Shown piece by piece: positions 50,997 to 60,602 of a stretch of 64,000 nt of DNA. The notes under the pieces were generated by a model. The model saw only the letters and a program-made list of their open reading frames with translations, made no database searches and was not told the origin of the DNA. How positions within the stretch are numbered: the stretch's first letter is position 1; each line of letters starts with the position of its first letter. Made by a program: the position numbers and the translations under genes. This DNA comes from Thalassobellus citreus (GTDB lineage Bacteria; Bacteroidota; Bacteroidia; Flavobacteriales; Flavobacteriaceae): assembly GCF_044385915.1 (NCBI RefSeq), contig NZ_JBISCC010000117.1, positions 152,449 through 216,448 of the forward strand, written 5' to 3'.

Positions 50997-51902
50997 ATGA
51001 GATACTTAAAAAAAATATTTTTTGGAATTATTATAATCCTTTGCTTTGGAGCTGTTTCTAATTTTATAATTAAAAGAATGGTTTTAAAAGATTATAAAAT
51101 AAATCCTGATAAAAAAGTGTTAATCTTTGGAGATTCACATGCCGAAACTTGTTTTTACGATAAAGAAAATGATATACAAAATTTTGGTGTTAGATCAGAA
51201 GTTCCAAACCTCACGTATCTTAAGGTCTCATACTTATTTCAAAAGGCATCGAATAAAGAAATTCTTTTAACTATAAGCCCACACAACATAAGTGAGTGGC
51301 ATGAAAAAAGGTTTTTTAAAAAAGACTCAACTGGCGCAACCCTAAGTAAATATTGGGTAGTATTAAATAATTTAAATTTATTAAAAGACTATAATAATTT
51401 ACCTTTTAATACACAGCTAGTTTTACATATTAAAAAGCTTTTCGGAGCTCCTAATATAGAAAGTAATTTTAAATATAAAGAAACTTTTAAAGGTGGTTTT
51501 TATAAAGGAAGGGATACATCAATAATTAATCTTACAGAAGCAAAAGGTGTGCATTTAAGGCATTATGGCAATGAATTAAATATGGATATAGCTCAAAATA
51601 AATCAGATAAATTGATTAATTATTATTATGATTTAATAGAATTATTTCTTTCGAAGAAATGTAGTCTAACAATAATAGGTACACCTTTACATGCTAATTA
51701 TCGACATTTGATGTCGTCAGATCAATTAAAAAATTACAAGGATTATCTGAATCAATTGAAGTTAAAATACCCATCGATAAGAATCTTTGATTATTCAAAT
51801 TTGAAATTAGAGGATAAATACTATTTAAATTCTGATCATTTAAATTTAAAAGGAGCAAAATTATTTACGTCTATAGTTTTAAAGGATATCAAAAATGAAT
51901 AA
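50997..51902 (+). CDS. Membrane-anchored SGNH-like (AlgJ/DltD-type) protein, 301 aa
   Basis: An N-terminal anchor (KKIFFGIIIILCFGAVSNFI, residues 5-24) and an SGNH-like fold: LIFGDSHAE provides the Ser (block I), and NSDHLNLKGA gives the Asp-x-His pair of block V. SGNH proteins of this type accept acyl groups from an MBOAT partner and transfer them to polymer. The gene is directly downstream of the MBOAT gene. Low overall similarity leaves the fold an inference. Confidence 0.65.
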   Translation: MRYLKKIFFGIIIILCFGAVSNFIIKRMVLKDYKINPDKKVLIFGDSHAETCFYDKENDIQNFGVRSEVPNLTYLKVSYLFQKASNKEILLTISPHNISEWHEKRFFKKDSTGATLSKYWVVLNNLNLLKDYNNLPFNTQLVLHIKKLFGAPNIESNFKYKETFKGGFYKGRDTSIINLTEAKGVHLRHYGNELNMDIAQNKSDKLINYYYDLIELFLSKKCSLTIIGTPLHANYRHLMSSDQLKNYKDYLNQLKLKYPSIRIFDYSNLKLEDKYYLNSDHLNLKGAKLFTSIVLKDIKNE

Positions 51903-51905
51903 CAT

Positions 51906-53048
51906 ATGAAGCTAGCCATACTATCACAAGCTTATTTGTACGATGATACAGCATCCATTAACGGGACGTTAGTACAATTGCATAATTTAACTTATGGCTT
52001 TAAAGAAGCTGGTATAGAAGTGTATTATATAACAAGTACCAAAGATAAAAGCAAGCCAACTCATGAAATTATTGATGGTGTTCATTTTTATTGGATTCAA
52101 GCAGAAATAGGCATTTTAGCATGGAAAAAAATAATGAAGCATTATCAAAGTTTACTTTTTCTAATTAAACCAGATGCTATATATGTAAGAGGTAGAAATG
52201 TGTTACAATATGTAGCAGGCATTTATGCTAATAAACATAATATAACCTATGTTTGGGGTACTAATGGAGATGATAGTGCCGAGTTTTGGAAAAACACCAA
52301 ACGGCTTAAACATTCCAATAAATTTTTTCTGAAAAAGATAGTTTTATATCCTTTAAAAATAGCAGAAGATTTTTTTATAAATATGGGCATGAAAATGGCT
52401 CAGGTTGTCATTAATCAATCCATTCATCAACAGCAAGAAACTAAGCGTATTTTAAATAAAGAAGGCATAGTATTACCAAGCTATTTTTTTTACCAGAATA
52501 AAGGCGTTAAAAAAGAGAATAAAATTTTATGGTTGGCAACACTATCTCCTAATAAGCAACCCAATGTATTTATAGAATTGGTAAACAACAGCTCATTAAA
52601 AAAATGGCAAGCTATTTTAGGAGGAGGAACAAAAGATAAATCATATGAAGTTGAAATAACAAGTTTAATTAAAGATACCTCTGTTGATATGATAGGAGCC
52701 GTTGATTTTAAAGACTCTTTTAAATTTTACGAGTCTTCAAAAATATATATTAATACCAGTAAACCAGAAGCAGATGGTGTGCCCAATGCTTACATTCAAA
52801 GTTGGTTAAATGGTACGGTTGTTCTGTCTTTACATCATGACCCCAATAATTGGATGGATACTCACAATATAGGTTTTTGCGCTAAAGGAAATCTTAATGC
52901 TTTAAAAGAAAAGCTACAGTTACTAATAAATAAGCCTGATGTCTTAGAAAGCATGAATGCTAATGCTATTAAGTTTGCTACAGAAACATTTTCTAATAAA
53001 GCTATTATTTCTGATTATATAAATCTGTTTAAAGCATCAAATTCATGA
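51906..53048 (+). CDS. GT4-like glycosyltransferase, 380 aa
   Basis: A GT-B fold enzyme. The C-terminal nucleotide-sugar binding part contains KILWLATLSPNKQPNVFIEL and KPEADGVPNAYIQSWLNGTV, the latter in place of the common E-x7-E loop. It resembles the next gene (NTYIQSWLRG), so the two are probably tandem paralogues. It overlaps the next gene by 4 nt (ATGA). Confidence 0.7.
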   Translation: MKLAILSQAYLYDDTASINGTLVQLHNLTYGFKEAGIEVYYITSTKDKSKPTHEIIDGVHFYWIQAEIGILAWKKIMKHYQSLLFLIKPDAIYVRGRNVLQYVAGIYANKHNITYVWGTNGDDSAEFWKNTKRLKHSNKFFLKKIVLYPLKIAEDFFINMGMKMAQVVINQSIHQQQETKRILNKEGIVLPSYFFYQNKGVKKENKILWLATLSPNKQPNVFIELVNNSSLKKWQAILGGGTKDKSYEVEITSLIKDTSVDMIGAVDFKDSFKFYESSKIYINTSKPEADGVPNAYIQSWLNGTVVLSLHHDPNNWMDTHNIGFCAKGNLNALKEKLQLLINKPDVLESMNANAIKFATETFSNKAIISDYINLFKASNS

Positions 53049-54211
53049 ATATTAAAAAGAAAATAGCATTTGTTATGCCTTGGCATATATCAGAACAAGG
53101 TGGTGGAGCCGAGGTACAAGCTAATTATTTGGCAATGGAATTAACCAACAGAGGAAATAATGTGTTTTATATCTGTCAAACTAATAATCAAAATAAAATA
53201 AATAGTTTAGAAAAAATTAGTGGAGTAGCTATTTATTGGTTAAAACCTTCAGTACGATTTCCTTGGTTCGATCAAAGTAAATATGACAAGCTGTTGAATA
53301 TGATAAAACCAGAGATAGTTATCCAACGTATGTCATCAAATGTTAATTATGTTATTGGTCAGTATTGTAAAAAAAACAAGGCTGTTTATACTTGGATTTG
53401 TACCGATAATTTAAACCCTTACAAAAACTTTCATGTAAAGAAATTTAAAGCAAAGTTTTCGTTAAAGACTATATCTTTTTTTAAGTATATTATTTTTTTA
53501 CTAAATGCCAAAATCATGGATTATTACCGTAATAGAGGTATTAAGTACGTTGATTGTGGTTTTTCACAAAATGAGTTTCAAAAACTTCTTATAAAATCAA
53601 ACTTTGAGATATCTACACATCAAATGATTTCTGGGCATCCATTCCCATTAGAAAATTTAAGTTCAAAAAAGCGATTTTCATTTAAAACGGTATTATGGTG
53701 TGCTAATTTTGGATCGCATAAACGGCCCGAATTATTTATTGAACTAGCTAAACGTATGCAACATACAGATTTAAATTTTGTAATGGTAGGAGGTCATAGT
53801 GATAAAGACTATGTAGCAAGCCTTTTAAAAGACAAACCATCTAATTTACATTGTACAGGTCAACTATCTTTTAAAGAATCTTTAGAGTTTTTTGATAAGT
53901 CAACATTATTAATTAATACTTCTGTTAGTGAAGGTTTTTCTAACACTTATATACAATCTTGGTTAAGAGGTATGCCTGTAATGGTGTTTGGAGCAGATCC
54001 TGATGCTATTATAGAACAAAACAACTTAGGTTTTAATGTAACATCTCTTGATGAAGCTTTTAAAAAGGTAATATACATGTTTTCTGATTATGAGGTTTAT
54101 AAAGTGCTGTCAGAGAATGCATATGCATATGGATGTAAAAACCATAGTATTAAAAAAATGACAGATAATTTTATAAATACAATAGAAGATGAAGGTATTA
54201 CATTGTCTTAA
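53045..54211 (+). CDS. GT4-like glycosyltransferase, paralogue of its neighbour, 388 aa
   Basis: A GT-B glycosyltransferase with EQGGGAEVQANYLAMEL at the start and SVSEGFSNTYIQSWLRGMP at the donor site, where the E-x7-E loop is EGFSNTYI. Similar segments in the preceding enzyme suggest duplication followed by divergence of sugar specificity. It overlaps the next gene by 23 nt. Confidence 0.7.
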   Translation: MNIKKKIAFVMPWHISEQGGGAEVQANYLAMELTNRGNNVFYICQTNNQNKINSLEKISGVAIYWLKPSVRFPWFDQSKYDKLLNMIKPEIVIQRMSSNVNYVIGQYCKKNKAVYTWICTDNLNPYKNFHVKKFKAKFSLKTISFFKYIIFLLNAKIMDYYRNRGIKYVDCGFSQNEFQKLLIKSNFEISTHQMISGHPFPLENLSSKKRFSFKTVLWCANFGSHKRPELFIELAKRMQHTDLNFVMVGGHSDKDYVASLLKDKPSNLHCTGQLSFKESLEFFDKSTLLINTSVSEGFSNTYIQSWLRGMPVMVFGADPDAIIEQNNLGFNVTSLDEAFKKVIYMFSDYEVYKVLSENAYAYGCKNHSIKKMTDNFINTIEDEGITLS

Positions 54212-55277
54212 TAGCCCACATATTGGAGGTATTGAACGCTTAGTTATAGAACTTGCTATTGCACAAAAAAAGCATGGAATAGATGTGTCTATAATGTTTG
54301 ATACGCGTAGTGGTCAATATTATGAATACTTGTTAGAACAAGATATTTCTATTCTCGATTCTGGTATTAAAGGTGGTTTCGATTTTAATTATATAACTTA
54401 TATAACCCTTAAAAAGGAATTTGAGGGTTTTCAAATTGTTCACTTACATAGTTTTTCTCCCATACGCGCTTTAGCAGCTAAACGTTCTAAAGTAAAGGTT
54501 TTATATACCATTCATGGGTTATCTAAAGGAGTGAGAAAGGAAGGTCTCTTAAAATATTATATAAGAGAATCTTTAAAAAAATGGTTGCTTAATTATGTAG
54601 ATGGTTTAATAACGAACTCAAATTATACTTTAGGTTTAGCTAAACAACATTATGGTTTGGAAAAAGTAAAGACAGCAGTAATATTAAATGGCATTACTTT
54701 AAGTGACTATAATTTGGATGAAAAGGTTAATAATAGCAAAGAATTTACAATAGGTCTAGTATCTAGGTTTACACCAAGAAAACGTATAGATAGATTAATA
54801 GGAGCATTTAAGAAATATCAAGACCTCGGCGGTATAGGTACGCTGGTTTTAGTAGGAGATGGTTCAGATTTTAATATCATTAAAAAGCTAGTAAAAGATT
54901 TAAAGTTAGGAACATCAGTAATATTAGAAGGCTATAAAACAAATGTTTCAGCATATTATAAAGTTTTTGATGTTGTGGTTTGTCCTTCAGAAAATGAACC
55001 TTTTGGATTGGTAGCTGTCGAAGCTTTTATACATGGCAAACCTATGATAGTGTTTAAGGATTCTGGAGGCATGAAGGAAATTATAGAACCTATAGAACCT
55101 CATGATATCGTTGAAAACGAAGTGGAACTTGCTAAACGTTTATTGCTTTATTCTAAAAGTAAGAGTTATATATCGCATTCAGCTAAACAGAAAATCTCTT
55201 ACGCTAAAAAGTATTTTAGTATAGAGCGCATGGAACAAGATTATTATAAAGAATATAAATCGATGTTAACAAAATGA
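54189..55277 (+). CDS. GT4 glycosyltransferase, 362 aa
   Basis: A clear family 4 enzyme: SPHIGGIERLVIELAIAQKK (acceptor side), TIGLVSRFTPRKRIDRLIGA (start of the donor domain), and SENEPFGLVAVEAFIHGKPM with the E-x7-E motif. The start at ATG 54189 lies inside the end of the preceding gene. It overlaps the next gene by 4 nt. Confidence 0.8.
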   Translation: MKVLHCLNSPHIGGIERLVIELAIAQKKHGIDVSIMFDTRSGQYYEYLLEQDISILDSGIKGGFDFNYITYITLKKEFEGFQIVHLHSFSPIRALAAKRSKVKVLYTIHGLSKGVRKEGLLKYYIRESLKKWLLNYVDGLITNSNYTLGLAKQHYGLEKVKTAVILNGITLSDYNLDEKVNNSKEFTIGLVSRFTPRKRIDRLIGAFKKYQDLGGIGTLVLVGDGSDFNIIKKLVKDLKLGTSVILEGYKTNVSAYYKVFDVVVCPSENEPFGLVAVEAFIHGKPMIVFKDSGGMKEIIEPIEPHDIVENEVELAKRLLLYSKSKSYISHSAKQKISYAKKYFSIERMEQDYYKEYKSMLTK

Positions 55278-56356
55278 AAAAGGTTCTCTGGTTAGCCCCT
55301 AATATAAACCATTACAAAGTTAGATTTTTAAATCATCTAGCCAAAGTAGAAGGCATTAGTCTTACTCTACTTTCTGGTACAGGTAGACAAGGTATGGGTG
55401 ATCAAGAAATAGGAGGACAATATTATTTTAAGCATATTCAGCTACCTGTAAATAAACAAAACTTTGGAAAAAATGGCAAAGTTAGAAAACAACTTAAAAA
55501 ATGTTTTAATAATTACAATTGGGTTTTAATTCCTGCTGAAAAAAAGAATATTCCTTTATTACTTTATGCTATGAGGTTAAGGAAACAAAATAATTGTGTT
55601 AGACTCTTTTCATATAATCATCATTTGATTAAACCAAAAAGAAGAAAAATTCACAGAATAGATGTTTTATTAACTAAAATTTTTTTTAAACAATTAGACA
55701 GAGTTATTTTTTATACTCAAGAAAGTTATAATTGGGCTATAACAAATAGAATTATAGAGAAAAATAAAGCAGGATGGGCTAATAATACTATTGATACCAT
55801 TGAAGTTGATAAAAACTATAACTTTGAGTTACCTCCAATTGATACAATAACGATAGTTTTTATAGGTAGGTTAATACCTAGTAAGAGAATAGGTGTTTTA
55901 ATTGATTTCTTTAACGAAATTAGTGAAAAAAGAAATAACAAATTTATGCTTGAAATTATTGGTGATGGTCCAGATAGTTTTCTAGTTAAAAAAGCAATGA
56001 AACATAATCCTAAAATAATATGGCATAGAACTATAGTTGAAGAAATTAGAATTGCTCCCATTATGACAAGAGCTAGTTTAGTTTTTATTCCTGGTGCATC
56101 AGGGCTATCTATTAATCATGCTTTTGCTTATGGAAGACCTTATGCAACGCTTAAATCTAATAGGCATGGACCAGAAATAAGTTATCTAATAGATGGCGAG
56201 AATGGTTATATTATTGATAATGATTTAAATAAAATAAAGACGTTTTTAAAAGATAGAAAAAAAGTTGAAGAGTTTTGTTTTAATGCTCTTAAAAAATCTA
56301 AAGGGTTAAGTGTTTTAGATTGGACAAAACAAATTATAACAGCGTTAAATGACTAG
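55274..56356 (+). CDS. GT4-like glycosyltransferase, 360 aa
   Basis: A GT-B protein with N-terminal MKKVLWLAPNINHYKVRFLN and donor-side TIVFIGRLIPSKRIGVLIDF. The E-x7-E region is altered (VFIPGASGLSINHAFAYGRP), lacking both glutamates, so catalysis may use a variant site or the enzyme may be weak. It overlaps the next gene by 8 nt. Confidence 0.65.
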   Translation: MKKVLWLAPNINHYKVRFLNHLAKVEGISLTLLSGTGRQGMGDQEIGGQYYFKHIQLPVNKQNFGKNGKVRKQLKKCFNNYNWVLIPAEKKNIPLLLYAMRLRKQNNCVRLFSYNHHLIKPKRRKIHRIDVLLTKIFFKQLDRVIFYTQESYNWAITNRIIEKNKAGWANNTIDTIEVDKNYNFELPPIDTITIVFIGRLIPSKRIGVLIDFFNEISEKRNNKFMLEIIGDGPDSFLVKKAMKHNPKIIWHRTIVEEIRIAPIMTRASLVFIPGASGLSINHAFAYGRPYATLKSNRHGPEISYLIDGENGYIIDNDLNKIKTFLKDRKKVEEFCFNALKKSKGLSVLDWTKQIITALND

Positions 56357-57518
56357 AAAATCAAAATTATTGTTTGTAGGACCTTTACCACCCCCATATT
56401 CAGGGCCAGAATTAAGCACAAAACAATTATTAGAATCAGATTTGAGAAATCATTATCATATTATTTTTTTAAATACAAATGTTAGAAAGGATAACTCAAA
56501 AAAGGGGAGAATAGATTTTAAAGCTTTAATTTCAGTATTTAAATTTAATTTTAAATTATTCTATATTATTATTATGAAAAGACCACATTTGGCTTATCAT
56601 TTAGTTACTCCAACTGAAATTGGTTGGTTAGGAAGGGATATATGGTTTATACTGCAATGTAAATTTTTTGGTGTTAAAAACATAATCCATTTTAGAGGTA
56701 GTCATTTTGATATAAATTTTAAAAAGTTCAGATTACTTAGTCAAAAAATTATTAAATATTGTTGTAAGTATGTAGATAGTGCTATTGTTCAATCAGCATG
56801 CTTAAAAGATCAGTTTAAGGGATTAATTTCTAATGATAAAATTAATATGATACCTAATACTGTTGATGATGTATTTAGTTCGCTAAATAGAAATTTATTG
56901 AGTAAAAAACCACAAGTTTTGTTTTTTGGGCATCTCACTAAAGCAAAGGGATATACTGATGTTGTTAAGGTAATTCCTAATGTAGCTTTAAAATTTCCGA
57001 ATGTAAATTTTGTTTTTTGTGGTAATATAAAAAGAGGAGAACCAGGTGTTAAATATAACCAATATAGTGGAGAGCGAATTAAGTATGAAGATCCATTTGA
57101 GGTAGAATCACGTATTTTGAATTCTAAATATAAAGGAAACTATTTAAATTTAGGAATTGTTACCGGAAAACAAAAAATGCAATTAATTGAAAAAAGTTGG
57201 ATATTTATTTTACCATCGTATTCAGAAGGTTTTTCAAGGTCTATTTTAGAATCTATGGCAGCAGGTTTACCAGTAATAACAACACCTGTTGGGGCTAATA
57301 AAGATTTCATTATTAATGATTTTAATGGAGTAATAATTAAGCCAGGTGATATTAGTGCTTTAGAGTCTAACATTATAAAACTTTTATCTGATTCATCGTT
57401 AAGGAATTTACTTTCTAAAAATGGTAAACGTACCTTTAATAAGGAATTTAGAGAAAAAATTATTGTTGATAAATATATTAATTTATTCAATTTTGTTTTA
57501 AATGAAAAAAATAGTTAG
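56349..57518 (+). CDS. GT4 glycosyltransferase, 389 aa
   Basis: Features of family 4: LLFVGPLPPPYSGPELSTKQ at the start, VLFFGHLTKAKGYTDVVKVI in the donor domain, and SYSEGFSRSILESMAAGLPV with the E-x7-E pair, then ITTPVGANKDFI. It overlaps the following acyltransferase gene by 17 nt. It probably completes the repeat unit with the other transferases. Confidence 0.8.
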   Translation: MTRKSKLLFVGPLPPPYSGPELSTKQLLESDLRNHYHIIFLNTNVRKDNSKKGRIDFKALISVFKFNFKLFYIIIMKRPHLAYHLVTPTEIGWLGRDIWFILQCKFFGVKNIIHFRGSHFDINFKKFRLLSQKIIKYCCKYVDSAIVQSACLKDQFKGLISNDKINMIPNTVDDVFSSLNRNLLSKKPQVLFFGHLTKAKGYTDVVKVIPNVALKFPNVNFVFCGNIKRGEPGVKYNQYSGERIKYEDPFEVESRILNSKYKGNYLNLGIVTGKQKMQLIEKSWIFILPSYSEGFSRSILESMAAGLPVITTPVGANKDFIINDFNGVIIKPGDISALESNIIKLLSDSSLRNLLSKNGKRTFNKEFREKIIVDKYINLFNFVLNEKNS

Positions 57519-57924
57519 AAGAGGTCTTTTTTGTTTAGGTCAGATCGTAAGATTTATATATTATGGCTATTTAAAGGCTAGTGGTATTAAAATTGGAAAA
57601 AATACTTTTATAAGTTTAGGAGCTAAGATTGATACACAGTTTGGAGAAATTTATATAGGTAATAAAGTACATATTACAAGCGGGTGTGTGCTTCTTGCAC
57701 ATGATGGAGCTATTAAGCAAATGAATCCAAATGATAATCCTAGAGGCAAAATTATTATTAACGATAATGTCTTTATTGGGGTTAATACAGTCGTGTTAAT
57801 GAACGTAACTATAGGAGCCAATACTGTAATTGGAGCAGGAAGTCTTGTTAACAAAGATATTCCACCAAATTCTTTAGCTTTAGGAAATCCCGTTAGAATA
57901 GTAAGACAAATCACTCATGCTTAA
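57502..57924 (+). CDS. Hexapeptide-repeat acyltransferase, 140 aa
   Basis: Left-handed beta-helix transferase of the WcaF/NodL/CysE type. Repeats such as IGNKVHITSG, INDNVFIGVN and IGANTVIGAGS are visible, with the acetyl-CoA end NKDIPPNSLALGNPVRIV. The catalytic His is probably in LLAHDG. It would acetylate a sugar or precursor. Its start lies in the previous gene (17-nt overlap). Confidence 0.8.
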   Translation: MKKIVRRGLFCLGQIVRFIYYGYLKASGIKIGKNTFISLGAKIDTQFGEIYIGNKVHITSGCVLLAHDGAIKQMNPNDNPRGKIIINDNVFIGVNTVVLMNVTIGANTVIGAGSLVNKDIPPNSLALGNPVRIVRQITHA

Positions 57925-57936
57925 TATTATATAAAA

Positions 57937-59340
57937 ATGTCATTAGAAGATAATTTATATCCGTTTTTAAAATTATATTTAGGAACACCGACTTGGGCCA
58001 AAAATTTTGTAGGATTTATTTATAATTTAATTCCAAATTCTATTAAGTATGGTAAATTTTACAAAGAGTATTATAAAAGAATTAAGAAATTTCAACATTT
58101 GGATAAACTCCAAACTTTAATCGAAACAGAGAAACTATTAATTCTTAATGTAAATGAAGCAATAAAAAAAGTTGAATTTTATAAGAAATATAAAAAGATT
58201 GAATCTATTAAAGAGTTTACTAGCTTACCAGTTGTAACAAAGGATATTATAAATGAGGATAAAGAGTTATTTATAAATAAAAGCAAAAGAAGTTACTTCT
58301 TAAAAGCAAATACAGGAGGTTCATCAGGAGAACCCTTTACATTTTATATTCATAAAGGAACAACAAGATCTAAAGAAAAAGCACATTTCGATTGGTATTG
58401 GTCTAAATATGGTTATAAACCTAGAAAGCGAATGTTAATGTTAAGAGGAAAGGCTTTAAAGAATAATGTAGATTTTGAATATGGTGCTATAGGCAATAAA
58501 CTTATAATAAATTGTAATAATATAAATGAAAATTCTATAGAAAATATTTATGATGCGATAAGAAAATTTAAACCAGATTTTATTCACGCTTATCCTTCTG
58601 CTTTAACCATTTTCACAAATGCATGTAAAGCCTATCTTAAAAAAAGCTCTTTTGAGTTAAATCTAAAGGCTATTTTTTTAGGTTCAGAAGGAGTTTCTGT
58701 ATCAGATATAAATTATTTTGAAAATTTTTATGCCTCAAAAATTGTAAACTGGTATGGCCATTCAGAAAGTTTAATACATGGGGTAAGATATAATTTAGAA
58801 GAAGATTTTATTTTTTATCCTTTTTATGGTTATATAGAATTGCTAGATGAAAATGATAAAGTTATTATACAACCAAATAAAATAGGACGTATCGTTGCTA
58901 CAGGTTTTGATAATGAGGTAATGCCTTTGATACGTTACGATACAGGTGATTTAGGGCAAATATCTGGAAATAAAAAACTAATAAATCATAATTTTGTCAT
59001 AAAGAATATTGAAGGAAGAGATAAGAATTATATTTTTTTAAAAGACGGTACTACTATTACTTTAACATCCTTAATTTTTGGAGAACATTATAAAGCATTT
59101 GAATATATTAAAGAACTTCAAGTAATACAATCTAATATGGGGGTTATTTTAATTAAGATTGTCCCTTTAAATATTATGACAATAAGGCAAATTAAAGATT
59201 TTGAAGATTCGTTATTGAAGAGCGTTAAACCCAATACCTTAGAATTACGTATAGTACTTGTAAAAGAAACTAAAAAAACATCAAGAGGTAAACATATTTT
59301 ACTCATTCAAAATTTTCAAAACACTTTCAAAACCTTGTAA
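57937..59340 (+). CDS. CapK/phenylacetate-CoA ligase-like adenylate-forming protein, 467 aa
   Basis: ANL-superfamily features: the phosphate loop TGGSSGEPFTFY (about 127-138), a GSEGVS turn, and IRYDTGDLG (about 330-338). These proteins occur in capsule and O-antigen loci (CapK family) and may activate a carboxylic acid for transfer to the polymer. The substrate is unknown. It lies 12 bp after the hexapeptide transferase. Confidence 0.7.
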   Translation: MSLEDNLYPFLKLYLGTPTWAKNFVGFIYNLIPNSIKYGKFYKEYYKRIKKFQHLDKLQTLIETEKLLILNVNEAIKKVEFYKKYKKIESIKEFTSLPVVTKDIINEDKELFINKSKRSYFLKANTGGSSGEPFTFYIHKGTTRSKEKAHFDWYWSKYGYKPRKRMLMLRGKALKNNVDFEYGAIGNKLIINCNNINENSIENIYDAIRKFKPDFIHAYPSALTIFTNACKAYLKKSSFELNLKAIFLGSEGVSVSDINYFENFYASKIVNWYGHSESLIHGVRYNLEEDFIFYPFYGYIELLDENDKVIIQPNKIGRIVATGFDNEVMPLIRYDTGDLGQISGNKKLINHNFVIKNIEGRDKNYIFLKDGTTITLTSLIFGEHYKAFEYIKELQVIQSNMGVILIKIVPLNIMTIRQIKDFEDSLLKSVKPNTLELRIVLVKETKKTSRGKHILLIQNFQNTFKTL

Positions 59341-59370
59341 AGTATTACCTAAAAAACATAAACAAAACAA

Positions 59371-60594
59371 ATGATTATAGTTCCTGTTTTAATACTATTA
59401 TTTATTATAGCGCTTAGATTTTCTAAAGGTATGTTTGCAGCGTTTTTAGTTTTAGTGGCTACAAAATCAATTATGGATGCCTTTTGGAGCTTTAAGATAG
59501 GGCCTTTTTCATTTGGTTCTATAGGTGGTATTTTAATTCCTTTATTATTTTATCCAGTATTGTTTAAAATAAAGTATCTTCCAAAAAAATGGGTTTCAAA
59601 TGCTAAAATATTATTTATTGCTTATGCTTTTGGGCTTATTTTTGCTTTTACAATAAAGCCTATGGATAGTATAGAGATATTAATTATATATATTAATATT
59701 TTTATGGGGTTTTTATTAATACCTTTATTAGTAACCAATAGAAGCCAGTTTCAAAAATTGTTAATAGCTATTATTATTTCTGGTATATTTCCTATTGCAG
59801 TAAGTGTTTTTCAGTTTCAAACCGGTGTTATTTTTGAAGAAAGGAAAACAGTAGGTTTAACACGATTTGTTGGGGTTTATCATGACGCTTTCCCTGTTAG
59901 GTTTTATGGAATGTTCACCCTTTTTGCATGCATGTTATACTTGTCTATTTTTAAAAAAATAAATAAGTTTTTAATGGTTGTTCTAGTAGGTATATCTATG
60001 TCTGCTTTATTTTCTGTGTATTTAGTGTTTAGTAAAGCAGCAATTGCTATTATATGCTTATGGGTATTGTTAATGTTTACCTTTTCTTCATCAAAATTAA
60101 AGTATATACTATTCGTTTCTCTATTTTCTATACTTATCTATATTAATTTTGGAGAGGTTATTTATGATAGTATTGAACAGCTTTTTAGTAAGGAAGCAGG
60201 GTATAATGATGGCACATACCAAGATGTAAGATATACACTAGCGGGTCGAGGTTATATTTGGGCTAATTATTGGGATTTTTGGTTAAATGAGCAAATACCT
60301 TTATTTCAATGGACAGGAGATGGTATTAGTAGACCAGTACATAGTGAGTTTTTAAGAATATTATTGGTAAGTGGTATTATTGGACTCGTATTGTTTTCTT
60401 TTTTCTTATTAAGAAGTTTACTATATGTTTTTAAAATTAACAAAAAAACACGCGTATTCGCTTTAATGTTATTAGGGATGTTTTTTATAGATAGTTTGGG
60501 ATTAACCCCTGGAGTTTATTATTATTATAACATATTGGTATGGGGTATTATAGGCTTGTTATTTGTAAACCCCGCAATACTTGAAAATAATTAA
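59371..60594 (+). CDS. Wzy-like O-antigen/exopolysaccharide polymerase, 407 aa
   Basis: About ten membrane segments and a large periplasmic loop (residues about 270-320) with the sequence LAGRGYIWANYWDFW and later PVHSEFLRILLVSGIIGL, typical of the O-antigen ligase/Wzy fold. It polymerises lipid-linked repeat units on the periplasmic face. Similar ligases cannot be told apart by sequence alone. No family-wide signature beyond topology was seen. Confidence 0.7.
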   Translation: MIIVPVLILLFIIALRFSKGMFAAFLVLVATKSIMDAFWSFKIGPFSFGSIGGILIPLLFYPVLFKIKYLPKKWVSNAKILFIAYAFGLIFAFTIKPMDSIEILIIYINIFMGFLLIPLLVTNRSQFQKLLIAIIISGIFPIAVSVFQFQTGVIFEERKTVGLTRFVGVYHDAFPVRFYGMFTLFACMLYLSIFKKINKFLMVVLVGISMSALFSVYLVFSKAAIAIICLWVLLMFTFSSSKLKYILFVSLFSILIYINFGEVIYDSIEQLFSKEAGYNDGTYQDVRYTLAGRGYIWANYWDFWLNEQIPLFQWTGDGISRPVHSEFLRILLVSGIIGLVLFSFFLLRSLLYVFKINKKTRVFALMLLGMFFIDSLGLTPGVYYYYNILVWGIIGLLFVNPAILENN

Positions 60595-60602
60595 AAATAT
60601 AT

